Positions 16,825 through 26,525 of a stretch of 64,000 nt of DNA are shown here, one piece after another. Both the position numbers and the translations under genes were made by a program. The notes below the pieces were generated by a model. That model did no database searches. It saw only the letters and a program-made list of their open reading frames with translations, and had not been told where the DNA came from. Origin of the DNA: Flavisphingopyxis soli (GTDB lineage Bacteria > Pseudomonadota > Alphaproteobacteria > Sphingomonadales > Sphingomonadaceae); the NCBI RefSeq assembly GCF_007995095.1, contig NZ_VOPY01000002.1:620001-684000 (forward strand), in the 5' to 3' direction. How positions within the stretch are numbered: the stretch's first letter is position 1; the number at the start of each line of letters is the position of its first letter.

Positions 16825-17420
16825 ACGGCGATCAGTGGCCCGAACTGGTCTGGTATGTTGGCGCGCTCGTGCTGGTCGGCAGCGCACTTATTGCCAGGCG
16901 AGTAAAGTTCTCAGCCATGCTACGTTACATATTGGTCTGGATAGCTATTTTCATGGCTGCCTATGGTCTGTTTCTGTTCCGCGACGACCTCGCCAGCGTC
17001 TGGGCGCGGGCGCGCGCCGACCTTGGCGGTGCGCCCGAAGCGAGCGTGTCCGGCAGCGAGGTAATCATCCGGCGCGATCCCGACGGGCATTTCTGGGTCA
17101 ATGCCAGCGTCAACGGCCTGGCAACACGCTTCCTGATCGACAGCGGCGCGACAACGACTTCGGTTTCGCGCGAATTTGCCGAGCGCGTGAAGCTGAATGT
17201 CGATAATGACGGTTACCCGGTGCTTGTCGATACCGCCAATGGCGAAGCAGTTATGCGCCGCGGCAAGATTGACCAGCTCGTTGTCGGATCGATCGTGGTA
17301 GAAGGCCATCACGTGCTGGTCGGCGATGCGATTGGCGATGTCGGTGTGCTAGGAATGAATTTCCTGTCGGGGCTCAAGTCATGGCGGGTGGAAGGGGCGT
17401 CGTTGACGCTCACGCCGTGA
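16821..17420 (+). CDS. Membrane-anchored retropepsin-like aspartic protease (TIGR02281 type)
   Basis: There are two hydrophobic segments (about residues 8-25 and 34-52) and then a periplasmic domain with the single catalytic motif FLIDSGATTTSVS and a hydrophobic GVLGMNFL near the C-terminus, as in the bacterial clan AA proteases that work as dimers. At 199 residues the size is normal. Related sphingomonad and rhizobial proteins have been called perP-like or retropepsin-like; a substrate cannot be named. Start overlaps the MBL gene stop. Confidence 0.85.
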   Translation: MNGDQWPELVWYVGALVLVGSALIARRVKFSAMLRYILVWIAIFMAAYGLFLFRDDLASVWARARADLGGAPEASVSGSEVIIRRDPDGHFWVNASVNGLATRFLIDSGATTTSVSREFAERVKLNVDNDGYPVLVDTANGEAVMRRGKIDQLVVGSIVVEGHHVLVGDAIGDVGVLGMNFLSGLKSWRVEGASLTLTP

Positions 17421-17447
17421 CACCCCCGGTACCAGCCTGTATTTTAC

Positions 17448-17461
17448 ATAATATATATTAT
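17448..17461. promoter_or_regulatory. AT-only 14-bp palindrome before mazG
   Basis: ATAATATATATTAT is a perfect palindrome and stands out in this GC-rich DNA. It ends 11 bases before the mazG ATG, so it may be part of the promoter or an operator covering the start. No regulator can be assigned. Confidence 0.3.
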
Positions 17462-17472
17462 CGGACTAATTG

Positions 17473-18303
17473 ATGGAAACCAAGAGCGACGATCATATGG
17501 CTTCCGGCCATCCCCTGTCGCAGCTCATTGCGATCATGAAGCGGCTGCGCGATCCCGATGGTGGCTGCCCGTGGGATCTTGAACAGGATTTCGCGTCGAT
17601 CGCGCCCTATACGATCGAGGAAGCCTATGAAGTCGCCGACGCGATCGCGCGCAACGACATGGCCGATCTGCGCGACGAACTCGGCGACCTGCTGTTCCAG
17701 GTCGTCTTCCACGCGCAAATGGCATCCGAGCGTGGAGCGTTCGACATCGCCGATGTCGCCGACGCAATCGTCACCAAGATGATCCGCCGCCATCCGCACG
17801 TGTTCGATCCCGCCAACGACGGTAGCGCGATCGCCACCGCGGGCGACCAGATCAAGGCATGGGAGGTGATGAAGGCGGCCGAACGTGGCGGCGCCGATGC
17901 CGGTACGCTCGCCGGCGTCGCGCAGGGCCTCCCTGCCCTGATGCGCGCGCAGAAGATCCAGCGCCGCGCCGCGCGCACCGGCTTCGACTGGCCCGATGTC
18001 GCCGGTCCGCGCGCCAAGATCGTCGAGGAACTGGCCGAAACAGACGCCGCCACGAACGACGCGGAACGCCACGAAGAGCTCGGCGACCTGCTCTTCTCTG
18101 TTGTCAATTATGCGCGCCATATCGGCGTCGATGCCGAACACGCGCTGCGCGACGCCACCATTAAGTTCGAACGCCGCTTCAATGCGGTCGAGCGCGACCA
18201 TGACGGAGCCCTCACCGACCTGTCGCCCGAGGCGCTCGACACGCTGTGGGAACAGGCCAAGGCCTCGCTACGTGACGATCAGGCTCGGTCGCGGACTTCC
18301 TAG
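17473..18303 (+). CDS. mazG: Nucleoside triphosphate pyrophosphohydrolase MazG
   Basis: This 276-residue protein has two MazG domains, with EEAYEV and DELGDLLFQVVFHAQM in the first and EELGDLLFSVVNYARHIG, then FERRF, in the second; these Glu/Asp residues bind Mg2+. The C-terminal domain is the active one in Escherichia coli. It hydrolyses NTPs and dNTPs to monophosphates and pyrophosphate and may clear oxidised or unusual nucleotides. I prefer the ATG at 17473 over an in-frame TTG just before it; neither has a good ribosome site. Its stop codon shares CTAG with the stop of the convergent barrel gene. Confidence 0.95.
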   Translation: METKSDDHMASGHPLSQLIAIMKRLRDPDGGCPWDLEQDFASIAPYTIEEAYEVADAIARNDMADLRDELGDLLFQVVFHAQMASERGAFDIADVADAIVTKMIRRHPHVFDPANDGSAIATAGDQIKAWEVMKAAERGGADAGTLAGVAQGLPALMRAQKIQRRAARTGFDWPDVAGPRAKIVEELAETDAATNDAERHEELGDLLFSVVNYARHIGVDAEHALRDATIKFERRFNAVERDHDGALTDLSPEALDTLWEQAKASLRDDQARSRTS

Positions 18304-20774
18304 AACTGCTTGCGCAGGCTGATCTCCACATAGCGGCCGACGGGGTCGACGAAGCCTCGCTGATAGCTGAGCGGGACGATGCCGTTCTCGTCGCTGACAC
18401 GCTGGTAACTGTTGGTCAGGTTGTTGACCGACAGGCGCAGGCGCGTGTGCTTGAGCCAGGGGTGCGCCTCGACCAGCTTTTCCTTCTGGTCGAAGTCGAA
18501 AAAGGCGCGCAGGTCGAGGTTGAACTTGCTGCCGAAATCGAGCGTCGAGCCGGCCGGAGCGATCGCGGTACCGCCATCGACACGGGTCGCGCTGCCGTAC
18601 GAGAGCCGCAGGAAACCGCCCAAACCGTCGTAGAACGCCCCGGCGTCCGTGCTAACCGTATGGCGCGCCTGCCCGCCGCCCGATCCCGTCGCCGAGCCGT
18701 CCAGCAAATCGAGCACGGGCAGGCCGTCGCGGATGAATATCCGGTCACGCAGATAGACAGTGTCGTAGAGCGAAAACCGATAGTTGAGCTTGGGTTTTTC
18801 AGCTGGGCCGCCACCGGGCCGTCCCCTCCCCATCATTGGCGGTCCGCCTCCGCGTCCACCGCCGCTCGAATAATTGAGGCCAACGCGGATGCGATCGGTC
18901 TCTTCGCGCTGGAAATTGATCGGTCGCAAATCGACCGAGATTAGTTGGCCAGCGGAATCGCGGACGACGCGGTCTGGAAAGGCCGACTGGATTGCGGCGG
19001 TCAACGTGGGGAAAGACGAGATCGGGTTGTCGTTCCGCTCGCGGATGTAGTTGGCGACGAGCGACAGGCCATCGGGTTTCTTGAGACGAACGTTGATGCC
19101 GAAGTCGAGAACGTTGCGCCTGTCGGCGGTCAGCGCAGGATTGCCGCCGGTGATCGTCGGGATGACGACGGTGGTATTGGTGACGTAATCGAAGACGAAA
19201 CTGTTGGGATTCACGATGACCGGGCTGCCGAGCTGCGACAGGCTGGGCGCGCCCTGTTCGGTCGACGACGAGGCAGTGAACTGGACCGCGTCGATCGGCG
19301 CGAAATTGAGGCCGTAGCCATAGGTGGTCAGGCCGCCGAAATCGCTGAGGTCACGATAGGCGATGTTGGCGTTGACCGACAGCGAGCGGGCAAAGCCGAG
19401 CACCCCTTCGCCATCGCGGGCGAGCGGGATATCGAGGCTGGCCTGCGCGTTCTTTTGCCCGCGCGTCAGGTCGGCGGTAGCAACCGCGCCGCTGCGGACC
19501 GATCGACTGCGAATATTGAACTGCTGGAACCCCGTTGCGAGCGACAGGTTCACCGGGCCGGCGGCGGTATCGAATACCGGGCCATTGGCATTGGCGACGA
19601 TTTCGAACGTACGGTTCCTGCTGTCCGCAGTATCGGGATCGCGTGAAACCAGAGCAACTGGCGGGAAGATGGCGTTCAGATCGCCCCCGCCCGCAATATA
19701 AGCCTGCGCCGCGACCGGATCGAGGCCGCGCTGCGTTATGGTCGTGCTGTGGACGATATCGTAATTGCCTGTCAGCGAGCCCTTCCATTTGCCCAGCGAA
19801 CTGTCGACCAGCGCGCCGAGATGACCCGTTGTCGTCCGGCTCGACTGGTCGAGCGCGCCATATTCGGGAAAGCTGCGCGTGAAGACGCTGTCGTCGCTCT
19901 GGGTGAAGGGCACCGACGCCAGGCCGAGCAGCGGATTGCGGCTGGCCAGCTCGAGCGTGGCGTTAAGCGTCGCCGAAGTAACGTCGCCGAAATAGCGATT
20001 GACGGTGCCTTCGAGAGTGAAATCGTCCGATGCGCTCTGCAGCGTGCGATAGGGCGTCTGGTCGATGGCGTCGCTGGTCGTGGGCACGGTCGCAATGCCG
20101 CGCTGCGCCTGCGTGATCGCATTGTCGCGCTTGTATTCGCTCGACAGGTTGATCCGCGAGTTGGGCGCCAGCTTGACCACCGAGCCTTCGTATTGCTGGT
20201 GAAATCCGCCCCCTCCGTCGGTCGGGGCTCCGGCCTCGACCTCAAGCGTGACCGCCGCGAAATTGGGCTTGAGGATGAAATTGACGACGCGCTGGTCGGC
20301 CGCATAGCCGAATTTCAGCGCGACCTGTTCGGGCAGGACATCGACCCTCAGGATAGCCTCGGACGGAATGTTGCGCAGCTCGCGAAAGCTCGAAATGCGT
20401 CGCCCGCTGAGCAGGATGACGGGCTGTCCGCCGCCCCTCCCCCGCCCGCCTCCTACCTGCGGCGCAATTGCCGCGAGCAAATCGCCGATCGACGACGCGC
20501 CGTATGAGGCGACGTCCTTTTCGCTGAGCTGCAGTTCGGGTTTGACGTCGGTGTCGACCGCGCCGCGGATCCGCTGGCCAACCACGACGATATCGCCCGG
20601 CTGCGTCTCGCTTGCCGGGGCGTCGCCGGACTCAGCCGTCTTGGCGGCGTCGTCGGCAGGAGGTTCTTCGGACGAGGACGGCGGCGTGACCTGCGCCATC
20701 GCGGGAGCCGAGGCGCCACTCGCCAGAAGAATCGCAAGCGTAAGGAGCGACGTGCATGCAGACAGGGTTTTCAT
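18300..20774 (-). CDS. TonB-dependent receptor-like outer-membrane protein with Gly/Arg-rich segments
   Basis: The 824-residue product has a signal peptide ending near PAMAQ, an acidic and Pro-rich linker, a plug-like domain (about 60-180: DIVVVGQRI, IGDLLAAIAPQVGGG, PVILLSGRRISSFRELRNIP, VNFILKP) and a long beta-barrel ending in ISLRKQF with C-terminal Phe. No clear TonB box is seen beyond DIVVVGQR, a segment that precedes the plug in sphingomonad receptors. Two glycine/arginine-rich stretches are odd: GGGRGRGGGQP in the plug and GGGRGGGPPMMGRGRPGGG in the barrel. The cargo is unknown. It is monocistronic, convergent with mazG. Confidence 0.8.
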   Translation of the reverse strand: MKTLSACTSLLTLAILLASGASAPAMAQVTPPSSSEEPPADDAAKTAESGDAPASETQPGDIVVVGQRIRGAVDTDVKPELQLSEKDVASYGASSIGDLLAAIAPQVGGGRGRGGGQPVILLSGRRISSFRELRNIPSEAILRVDVLPEQVALKFGYAADQRVVNFILKPNFAAVTLEVEAGAPTDGGGGFHQQYEGSVVKLAPNSRINLSSEYKRDNAITQAQRGIATVPTTSDAIDQTPYRTLQSASDDFTLEGTVNRYFGDVTSATLNATLELASRNPLLGLASVPFTQSDDSVFTRSFPEYGALDQSSRTTTGHLGALVDSSLGKWKGSLTGNYDIVHSTTITQRGLDPVAAQAYIAGGGDLNAIFPPVALVSRDPDTADSRNRTFEIVANANGPVFDTAAGPVNLSLATGFQQFNIRSRSVRSGAVATADLTRGQKNAQASLDIPLARDGEGVLGFARSLSVNANIAYRDLSDFGGLTTYGYGLNFAPIDAVQFTASSSTEQGAPSLSQLGSPVIVNPNSFVFDYVTNTTVVIPTITGGNPALTADRRNVLDFGINVRLKKPDGLSLVANYIRERNDNPISSFPTLTAAIQSAFPDRVVRDSAGQLISVDLRPINFQREETDRIRVGLNYSSGGGRGGGPPMMGRGRPGGGPAEKPKLNYRFSLYDTVYLRDRIFIRDGLPVLDLLDGSATGSGGGQARHTVSTDAGAFYDGLGGFLRLSYGSATRVDGGTAIAPAGSTLDFGSKFNLDLRAFFDFDQKEKLVEAHPWLKHTRLRLSVNNLTNSYQRVSDENGIVPLSYQRGFVDPVGRYVEISLRKQF

Positions 20775-20847
20775 GAGATGTTCGATCCAGCCAGTGTTCG
20801 AACAACCCGCTATGGCCGAGATGTGTCAGACATTCGCCAGCCTTGGA

Positions 20848-22173
20848 CTAGCCTGCGACATTTTCCTGTATCGCGGTGAAGCGGGCGTGATCGGCCCGTG
20901 ACAGGCGGACTCTTACCACCAGCCCGCCTTCGCCATCGGCGGTTTCCTCAAGCACTTCGCCGTTCTGGTGCAGCCAGGCGCGCGCGCGGCCGTCATTGGC
21001 CGGTATCGAAAGCGTGTATTCGGGGCTGAGTGCGGTCAGCGCGGCAGACATCGCCTCGCGCAGCGACGCGATCCCCTCGCCCGTGATTGCCGACACGACG
21101 GCGCTATCGACGCTATGTGCCGCAAGTTCCACAATCGCTGCGCGCCGCTCGGGGTCCTCGACGAGGTCGATCTTGTTCAGCACTTCGATATAGGCCGCTG
21201 CATCCTCGCCGGCGAAATCCATGCCGAGCTCGGTGAGAACGGTCATTACGTCATCGCGCTGCAGTTCGCTGTCGGGATGCGCGATATCGCGGACATGGAC
21301 GACGAGGTCGGCCGACAGCACCTCTTCGAGCGTCGCGCGAAACGACGCGACGAGTTGCGTCGGCAGGTCTGACACGAAGCCGACGGTGTCCGACAATATC
21401 GCCTTGTCGATGCCCGGCAGCGATATCGCGCGCATCGTCGGATCGAGCGTTGCGAACAGCATGTCGGCGGCGAGCACGTCGCCCCCGGTCAGCGCGTTGA
21501 ACAGCGTCGATTTGCCCGCATTGGTATAACCGACGAGCGCGATCACCGGCCACGGCGCACGCTGGCGCCGGTCGCGATGGAGCGCGCGGGTGCGCTTGAC
21601 CGTCTCGAGTTCACGACGCAGCCGCGCCATGCGATCGCGGATCATCCGGCGATCGGCCTCGATTTGCGTCTCGCCGGGGCCGCCGAGGAATCCGAAGCCG
21701 CCGCGCTGGCGTTCGAGATGCGTCCAGCTGCGCACCAGGCGCCCCTGTTGGTAATCAAGATGCGCGAGTTCGACCTGCAGCCGGCCCTCGGCGCTGACCG
21801 CGCGCTCGCCGAAAATTTCCAGGATCAGGCCGGTGCGATCGATCACCTTGGCGCCGAACGCCTCTTCCAGATTGCGCTGCTGAACCGGGGTCAGCGCGGC
21901 GTCGACGACGACGAGCTCGATTTCGCGCTGCGCATAGTCAGCCTTGAGCGTGTCGATCTGCCCCGAGCCGAGATAGGTTGCTGGGCGGATCGTGCGGACA
22001 CGCAATACGTCGCGCGCCACGATGGTCACCGCGATCGCTTCGGCGAGACCGCAAATCTCTTCGAGCCGCGCATCGCCTCCGCGGGCACCGGCCTCACTCG
22101 AATCGGGAACGATGACAGCGGTTTTCGCGCCGCGCGCGACCTCGCTGCGCTCATCGCCGGGTTGTGCGCTCAA
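20848..22173 (-). CDS. hflX: Ribosome-associated GTPase HflX
   Basis: The protein of 441 residues has an N-terminal HflX domain, a central coiled-coil (residues about 160-200, with [18 protein letters not shown]) and a GTPase domain with G1 [12 protein letters not shown]3 [10 protein letters not shown] and G4 NKIDLV, followed by a short C-terminal domain. HflX splits stalled ribosomes, notably after heat or antibiotic stress. Its start overlaps the hfq stop (ATGA), the widespread hfq-hflX pairing. Confidence 0.96.
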   Translation of the reverse strand: MSAQPGDERSEVARGAKTAVIVPDSSEAGARGGDARLEEICGLAEAIAVTIVARDVLRVRTIRPATYLGSGQIDTLKADYAQREIELVVVDAALTPVQQRNLEEAFGAKVIDRTGLILEIFGERAVSAEGRLQVELAHLDYQQGRLVRSWTHLERQRGGFGFLGGPGETQIEADRRMIRDRMARLRRELETVKRTRALHRDRRQRAPWPVIALVGYTNAGKSTLFNALTGGDVLAADMLFATLDPTMRAISLPGIDKAILSDTVGFVSDLPTQLVASFRATLEEVLSADLVVHVRDIAHPDSELQRDDVMTVLTELGMDFAGEDAAAYIEVLNKIDLVEDPERRAAIVELAAHSVDSAVVSAITGEGIASLREAMSAALTALSPEYTLSIPANDGRARAWLHQNGEVLEETADGEGGLVVRVRLSRADHARFTAIQENVAG

Positions 22174-22697
22174 GCGTCGTCATCCCCGGATGCGTCATTC
22201 GTCGCGGCATCGTCGGCATCGTCATCGTCGGGCACGGCCGCCAGCTTGACCGGCGACTGAGGCTGGACGGTCGAAACCGCATGCTTGTATACGAGCTGAT
22301 AATGACCGTCGCGTTCGAGCAATATGCAGAACAGGTCGAACGCTGCGATCCGGCCCTGCAGCATGACGCCGTTGACGAGGAACATCGTGACCGGCTCTTC
22401 TTCGCCCTGCACCGCGCCGAGGAATATCTCCTGGAGCGAAGGCGTGCGCCCGGCAGGCCGCGCGGACAGGTTGAGATCGTCGAAACCGTCCCACTGCGTC
22501 GGCATGACGGTGGAAATGGCGTGCTTGTAAACCAGCTGAGACTGGCCGTCGCGACGCAGCAACACCGAAAAATTGTCAAACCAGGTGACAATACCCTGCA
22601 GCTTGACGCCCTTGACCAGGAACATCGTTACCGGCGCCTTGGTCTTGCGCAGCGAATTGAGGAACACATCCTGCAAATTGTTCTGTTTATCGGGCAT
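22170..22697 (-). CDS. hfq: RNA chaperone Hfq with two tandem Sm-like domains
   Basis: The 175-residue protein contains two full Hfq domains exactly 80 residues apart: 8-66 ([35 protein letters not shown]) and 88-146 ([35 protein letters not shown]). Both keep the Y-K-H motif and the Gln of the U-binding proximal face. The basic rim patch is kept only in the first (RKTK, residues 17-20); the second has QGEEE (97-101). The tail is strongly acidic (DDDDADD and DDD), like an exaggerated version of the acidic tip of enterobacterial Hfq. A pseudo-hexamer made of three chains is the likely assembly. It binds small RNAs and mRNAs; no other hfq is in the window. Confidence 0.96.
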   Translation of the reverse strand: MPDKQNNLQDVFLNSLRKTKAPVTMFLVKGVKLQGIVTWFDNFSVLLRRDGQSQLVYKHAISTVMPTQWDGFDDLNLSARPAGRTPSLQEIFLGAVQGEEEPVTMFLVNGVMLQGRIAAFDLFCILLERDGHYQLVYKHAVSTVQPQSPVKLAAVPDDDDADDAATNDASGDDDA

Positions 22698-22815
22698 CGT
22701 CGGTCCTTAACGATGGCGGCAGGCCGCGCGCAGCAAACACCGCTGCAGCACAGGCAAGTTACGCCTCTGTGCCTAGTATAGGTCGCCGCTGCTCACTTTA
22801 ACAGGGGCCGCGCGC

Positions 22816-24210
22816 TTACTCGGTGGCATCCTCATCGGCAGCACCGCGAATTTCCGCGATCCCGAGCGTCTTGAGCTTGCGATGCAGCGCCGATCGCTCC
22901 ATCCCGATGAACGCCGCAGTGCGCGAAACATTGCCCGAAAAGCGCTTGATCTGGACGCGCAGATATTCGCGTTCGAACGATTCGCGCGCTTCGCGCAGCG
23001 GCGCACCGACCATGAACATCTGGGCGTTGGCGTTCTCGCCGCTTTCTCCGGTGATTTCCGACGGCAGCATGTCGACGGTGATATTGCCAAGATCCTCGAC
23101 CGGGTTGAGGATCATGACCCGCTCGATGACGTTGCGCAGTTGGCGGACATTGCCCGGCCAGTCGTGCGCTTCGAGCGCGCCGATCGCATCGGGCGACAGC
23201 GCTGGCGGGCCAAGCCGTCGGTCGGCGGCAAATCGCGCGAGGAAATGATCGGCGAGCGTGGCGATATCGTCGCGCCGGTCCTTGAGCGGCGGCAGGATGA
23301 CGGGCACCACATTGAGCCGGTAATAAAGATCCTCGCGAAAGGCTCCTTGCGCTATTTCGGCTTCGAGATCGCGCGACGTGCCCGATACGATCCGGACATC
23401 GACATGGACCTGACGACTGCCGCCAACACGGGTAAATGCCTGGTCGGTCAGCACGCGCAGTATCTTGCCCTGCGTGGTCAGCGGCATGTCGGCGACCTCG
23501 TCGAGGAACAACGTGCCGCCGTGGGCCTGTTCGAGCAGGCCCGGACGGACCAGTTCGCCCTGCTCCTCGACCCCGAACAGTTCCTCCTCGACGGTGTCGG
23601 GCGACATGCGCGCCGCGGTCACGATGTGAAACGCCGCCGCATTGCGCCCGCTCCAGCTGTGCAGCATCCGCGCGGCAACCTCTTTGCCCACCCCCGACGG
23701 GCCCGAAATCAGGACGCGGCTACCGGTCCCCGCAACGCGTTTGAGCGTGGCGCGCACCGCGTTGATCGGCACGCTGTTTCCCGTCAGTTCGTCGACCTGC
23801 CCGACCCGGGCCTTGAGCCGGCGGTTCTCGTCCTTGAGCTGTTCGGTTTCGGTCGCGCGCGTAACGAGGTGGAGCAATCGCTCGGCCTCGAACGGTTTTT
23901 CGATGAAGTCGGCGGCGCCCTTGCGCACGGCGGCAACCGCGGTGTCGATATTGCCATGGCCCGATACGACGAGCACGGGCAGCGTCGGATCGCGCGCCTT
24001 GATCTCATCAAGCAGGTCAAGACCGTCGAGCCGCGATCCCTGCAGCCAGACGTCGAGCAGAACGAGCGACGGCCGGCGTTCGAGGATTGCCTGCAACGCG
24101 CCGTCGCTGTCGGCGGCCGATCGTGCGGTATAGCCTTCGTCTTCGAGCACCCCCGTGACGAGATCACGGATGTCCTTTTCATCGTCGACGATCAGGATAT
24201 CGAGCGTCAT
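22816..24210 (-). CDS. ntrX: Two-component response regulator NtrX
   Basis: The 464-residue regulator has a receiver domain (ILIVDDEKDIRDLV, phospho-acceptor in LVLLDVWLQGS), an AAA+ domain (Walker A ISGPSGVGKEVAAR, Walker B GTLFLDEVADMP) and a Fis-type helix-turn-helix (GNVSRTAAFIGMERSALHRK). The sigma-54 contact motif GAFTGA is missing: the region reads ELFGVEEQGELVRPG. That is normal for many alphaproteobacterial NtrX proteins, which can act at sigma-70 promoters. I used the ATG at 24210, the start of MTLDILIVDDE, rather than an ATG 99 bases upstream. It follows ntrY by four bases. Confidence 0.95.
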   Translation of the reverse strand: MTLDILIVDDEKDIRDLVTGVLEDEGYTARSAADSDGALQAILERRPSLVLLDVWLQGSRLDGLDLLDEIKARDPTLPVLVVSGHGNIDTAVAAVRKGAADFIEKPFEAERLLHLVTRATETEQLKDENRRLKARVGQVDELTGNSVPINAVRATLKRVAGTGSRVLISGPSGVGKEVAARMLHSWSGRNAAAFHIVTAARMSPDTVEEELFGVEEQGELVRPGLLEQAHGGTLFLDEVADMPLTTQGKILRVLTDQAFTRVGGSRQVHVDVRIVSGTSRDLEAEIAQGAFREDLYYRLNVVPVILPPLKDRRDDIATLADHFLARFAADRRLGPPALSPDAIGALEAHDWPGNVRQLRNVIERVMILNPVEDLGNITVDMLPSEITGESGENANAQMFMVGAPLREARESFEREYLRVQIKRFSGNVSRTAAFIGMERSALHRKLKTLGIAEIRGAADEDATE

Positions 24211-24214
24211 CTGG

Positions 24215-26455
24215 CTAACTTCCTTGCTGCGTTTCGTCGTCTTCGGCACCCGTTGCGTCGGCATCGCTGCCGAGTGCCGCGAGCTGGTCGCGATCGAAGA
24301 TGATCGCAACCAATGCGCCGCCGCCGTCGCGGTCGGAAAAAGCGATCGTGCCCTTGTGATCTTCGACGATTTTCTTGACGATCGCGAGGCCCAGGCCGGT
24401 GCCGCCTTCGCGCGTCGTCATATAGGGTTCAACCAGCGTATCGCGCTGCTGCGGCAGACCGACCCCGCTATCAGCCACGCCGATGACGAGCGTCGAGCCG
24501 CTTTCGACCAGGCTCACCTCGATCGTCTTGTCCGACGATTTGGGATTGCGCTGAATCGCCTCCACCGCATTTTTGACGACGTTGGTTAGCGCCTGGGTCA
24601 ATTGGCGCCGGTCACAAACCACAGGTCGCAAATCATCGGCCGAAGCGAGCGAGAAATCGATCTCCGGATGCGCAACTTCGTGAAGAAAGACCGCCTGGCG
24701 AACGATATCAACGAGGTTTTCGGCATGAAAGACGGGTTTGGGCATGCGCGCAAAGCTTGAAAATTCATCGACCATGCGGCGCAGGTCGCCGACTTGGCGG
24801 ACGATCGTGCCGGTCAGCTTGGCAAAGGTGCCGTCGTCTTCGATCGTCCGGCCATAGCGGCGCTGCAAACGCTCGGCGGCAAGCTGGATCGGCGTCAACG
24901 GGTTCTTGATCTCATGCGCGATGCGACGTGCCACATCGGCCCAGGCGGCGCGGCGCTGGTCGGTCAATTGCTGGGTAATGTCTTCAAAGGTGACAACATG
25001 GCCCTGATGATCGCTCGACACGCGCACGGCCAGCGTCCGCTCGTCGGCACCCGAACCGATATTGACGATCGCCCGCTTGTCGCCACTCGCCACGACATCG
25101 GCAAGCTCGGGGCGCAGGCTGGCAAGCGTCTGGCCCACGGCCCGCTCCTGGTCGGTATCGAGCAGATCCTGTGCGCCGACATTGAGCAACTGCACGCGCC
25201 CGTCGCGACCGATCGAGAGGACCCCTGCCGATACGCCCGACAGGACCGCCTCGATCAGCGCGCGGCGGCTTTCGATCTGGCTGTTGGCGTCGAGCAAGGC
25301 GCGCGTCTGGACGCCGAGTTGCTCGGTCATGCGGTTGAATGCGGTCGACAGCGCGCCAATCTCATCGGGCTGGGCGCTGTGTTCGACGCGCGCTTCGAGG
25401 TCGCCCGACGCGACCCGCCGCGCCGCGGTGACAAGTTCGGTGATCGGTCGGACAAGGCGGTCGGCAACGACAAGCGCGGTCCAGACCGCGAACCCGACAA
25501 GGATCAGCGATACGATGTAGATCGACAGGTTGAACTGCAACTGAAGCTGACGCGAACGGGCGAACAGCGCGTTATAGTCGGTCAGCACCGCCTGCGCGGT
25601 CTCGATCTGGTTGAGCCCGAGCGAATTGGCATCGCGGCTGGCGTACAGGAATATCCGGCGCTCGCGGTCGAACAGCGTCGCGGCGGCAATCCGGTTCGAA
25701 TCGGCGACGACGATAACGCCCTCGCCGGCCATGAGGCGGTTGGCGACATCGGGCGGGATAAGATTGTCGGCCTCGCGATTTTCGGGATCGATCAGCGACA
25801 GGGCGCGGGCAATGCCATCATCGCCGATCTGGATGATCGCCGACCGCGTCAGGTTGCGCGCGACCATCTGGTAGAGATAATAATCGGTAAAATCGCTGCT
25901 GCCGATCGGCGAGCGCTGACTCCACTGGGCGAGGTCTTTCGCCATTTGCGGCGTGTTGTCTCGCACTGCGTTGACGTTCTCGTCGTAATATCCCTGCGCC
26001 AGGCTGGCAGCATTTTCGAGCATCCCGCGCGACCGGTCGGAGAACCAGAAATCGACGCCGTACTGGAACAATAACGAGGCGAAGATCGCGACGAGCAGCG
26101 TCGGCACCGCCGCAACGAGGCTGAACAGGGCGACGAGCCGGACGTGCAGGCTGTGGCGACCGGTCTGAGCATGCGGCGTCCGTCGCCGCGCGATCCGGCG
26201 GCCGAGCAGGACCATCAACGCCATCGCCGGGACCAGATTGGCGACGAGCAACACGGCGACGAGCGGCGGGGTCAGCAATGCGCCCGATTGGCCCTTGGCC
26301 ATGACGACGAAATAGGAGATCGCCGCCATCGCGACCATCGTCGCCAGAGTGACAAATTCGACTATGCGGGCGGGGGGAAGTCGATCCTGCAAAATCGTGG
26401 TCGTGCGGTGAAGCCAGCCAGCCCGCGCGACAGGTGTTGCATTTTGGCCATCCAT
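24215..26455 (-). CDS. ntrY: Membrane sensor histidine kinase NtrY
   Basis: The protein of 746 residues has three to four N-terminal transmembrane segments, an extracytoplasmic loop (about 125-290), a HAMP domain (RLVRPITELVTAARRVASGD), a PAS domain, the phospho-acceptor box [20 protein letters not shown] and an ATPase domain with NVVKNAVEAI (N box), DSGVGLP (G1) and GTGLGLAIVKKI (G2). It phosphorylates NtrX; in relatives the pair responds to nitrogen and to redox or oxygen state. AAGGG precedes the ATG. It lies 70 bases after ntrC. Confidence 0.95.
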   Translation of the reverse strand: MDGQNATPVARAGWLHRTTTILQDRLPPARIVEFVTLATMVAMAAISYFVVMAKGQSGALLTPPLVAVLLVANLVPAMALMVLLGRRIARRRTPHAQTGRHSLHVRLVALFSLVAAVPTLLVAIFASLLFQYGVDFWFSDRSRGMLENAASLAQGYYDENVNAVRDNTPQMAKDLAQWSQRSPIGSSDFTDYYLYQMVARNLTRSAIIQIGDDGIARALSLIDPENREADNLIPPDVANRLMAGEGVIVVADSNRIAAATLFDRERRIFLYASRDANSLGLNQIETAQAVLTDYNALFARSRQLQLQFNLSIYIVSLILVGFAVWTALVVADRLVRPITELVTAARRVASGDLEARVEHSAQPDEIGALSTAFNRMTEQLGVQTRALLDANSQIESRRALIEAVLSGVSAGVLSIGRDGRVQLLNVGAQDLLDTDQERAVGQTLASLRPELADVVASGDKRAIVNIGSGADERTLAVRVSSDHQGHVVTFEDITQQLTDQRRAAWADVARRIAHEIKNPLTPIQLAAERLQRRYGRTIEDDGTFAKLTGTIVRQVGDLRRMVDEFSSFARMPKPVFHAENLVDIVRQAVFLHEVAHPEIDFSLASADDLRPVVCDRRQLTQALTNVVKNAVEAIQRNPKSSDKTIEVSLVESGSTLVIGVADSGVGLPQQRDTLVEPYMTTREGGTGLGLAIVKKIVEDHKGTIAFSDRDGGGALVAIIFDRDQLAALGSDADATGAEDDETQQGS

Positions 26456-26525
26456 GTTGCCCTTTTACGACTTTTGCCGGGCTTGCAAAGGATATAGCGG
26501 CGATCGGTTCACCGCACCGCGGCGA

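Noticed and set aside
22816-24210. NtrX missing GAFTGA as a mutation
   Set aside because: Alphaproteobacterial NtrX proteins commonly lack the motif, so it is a family trait rather than damage.
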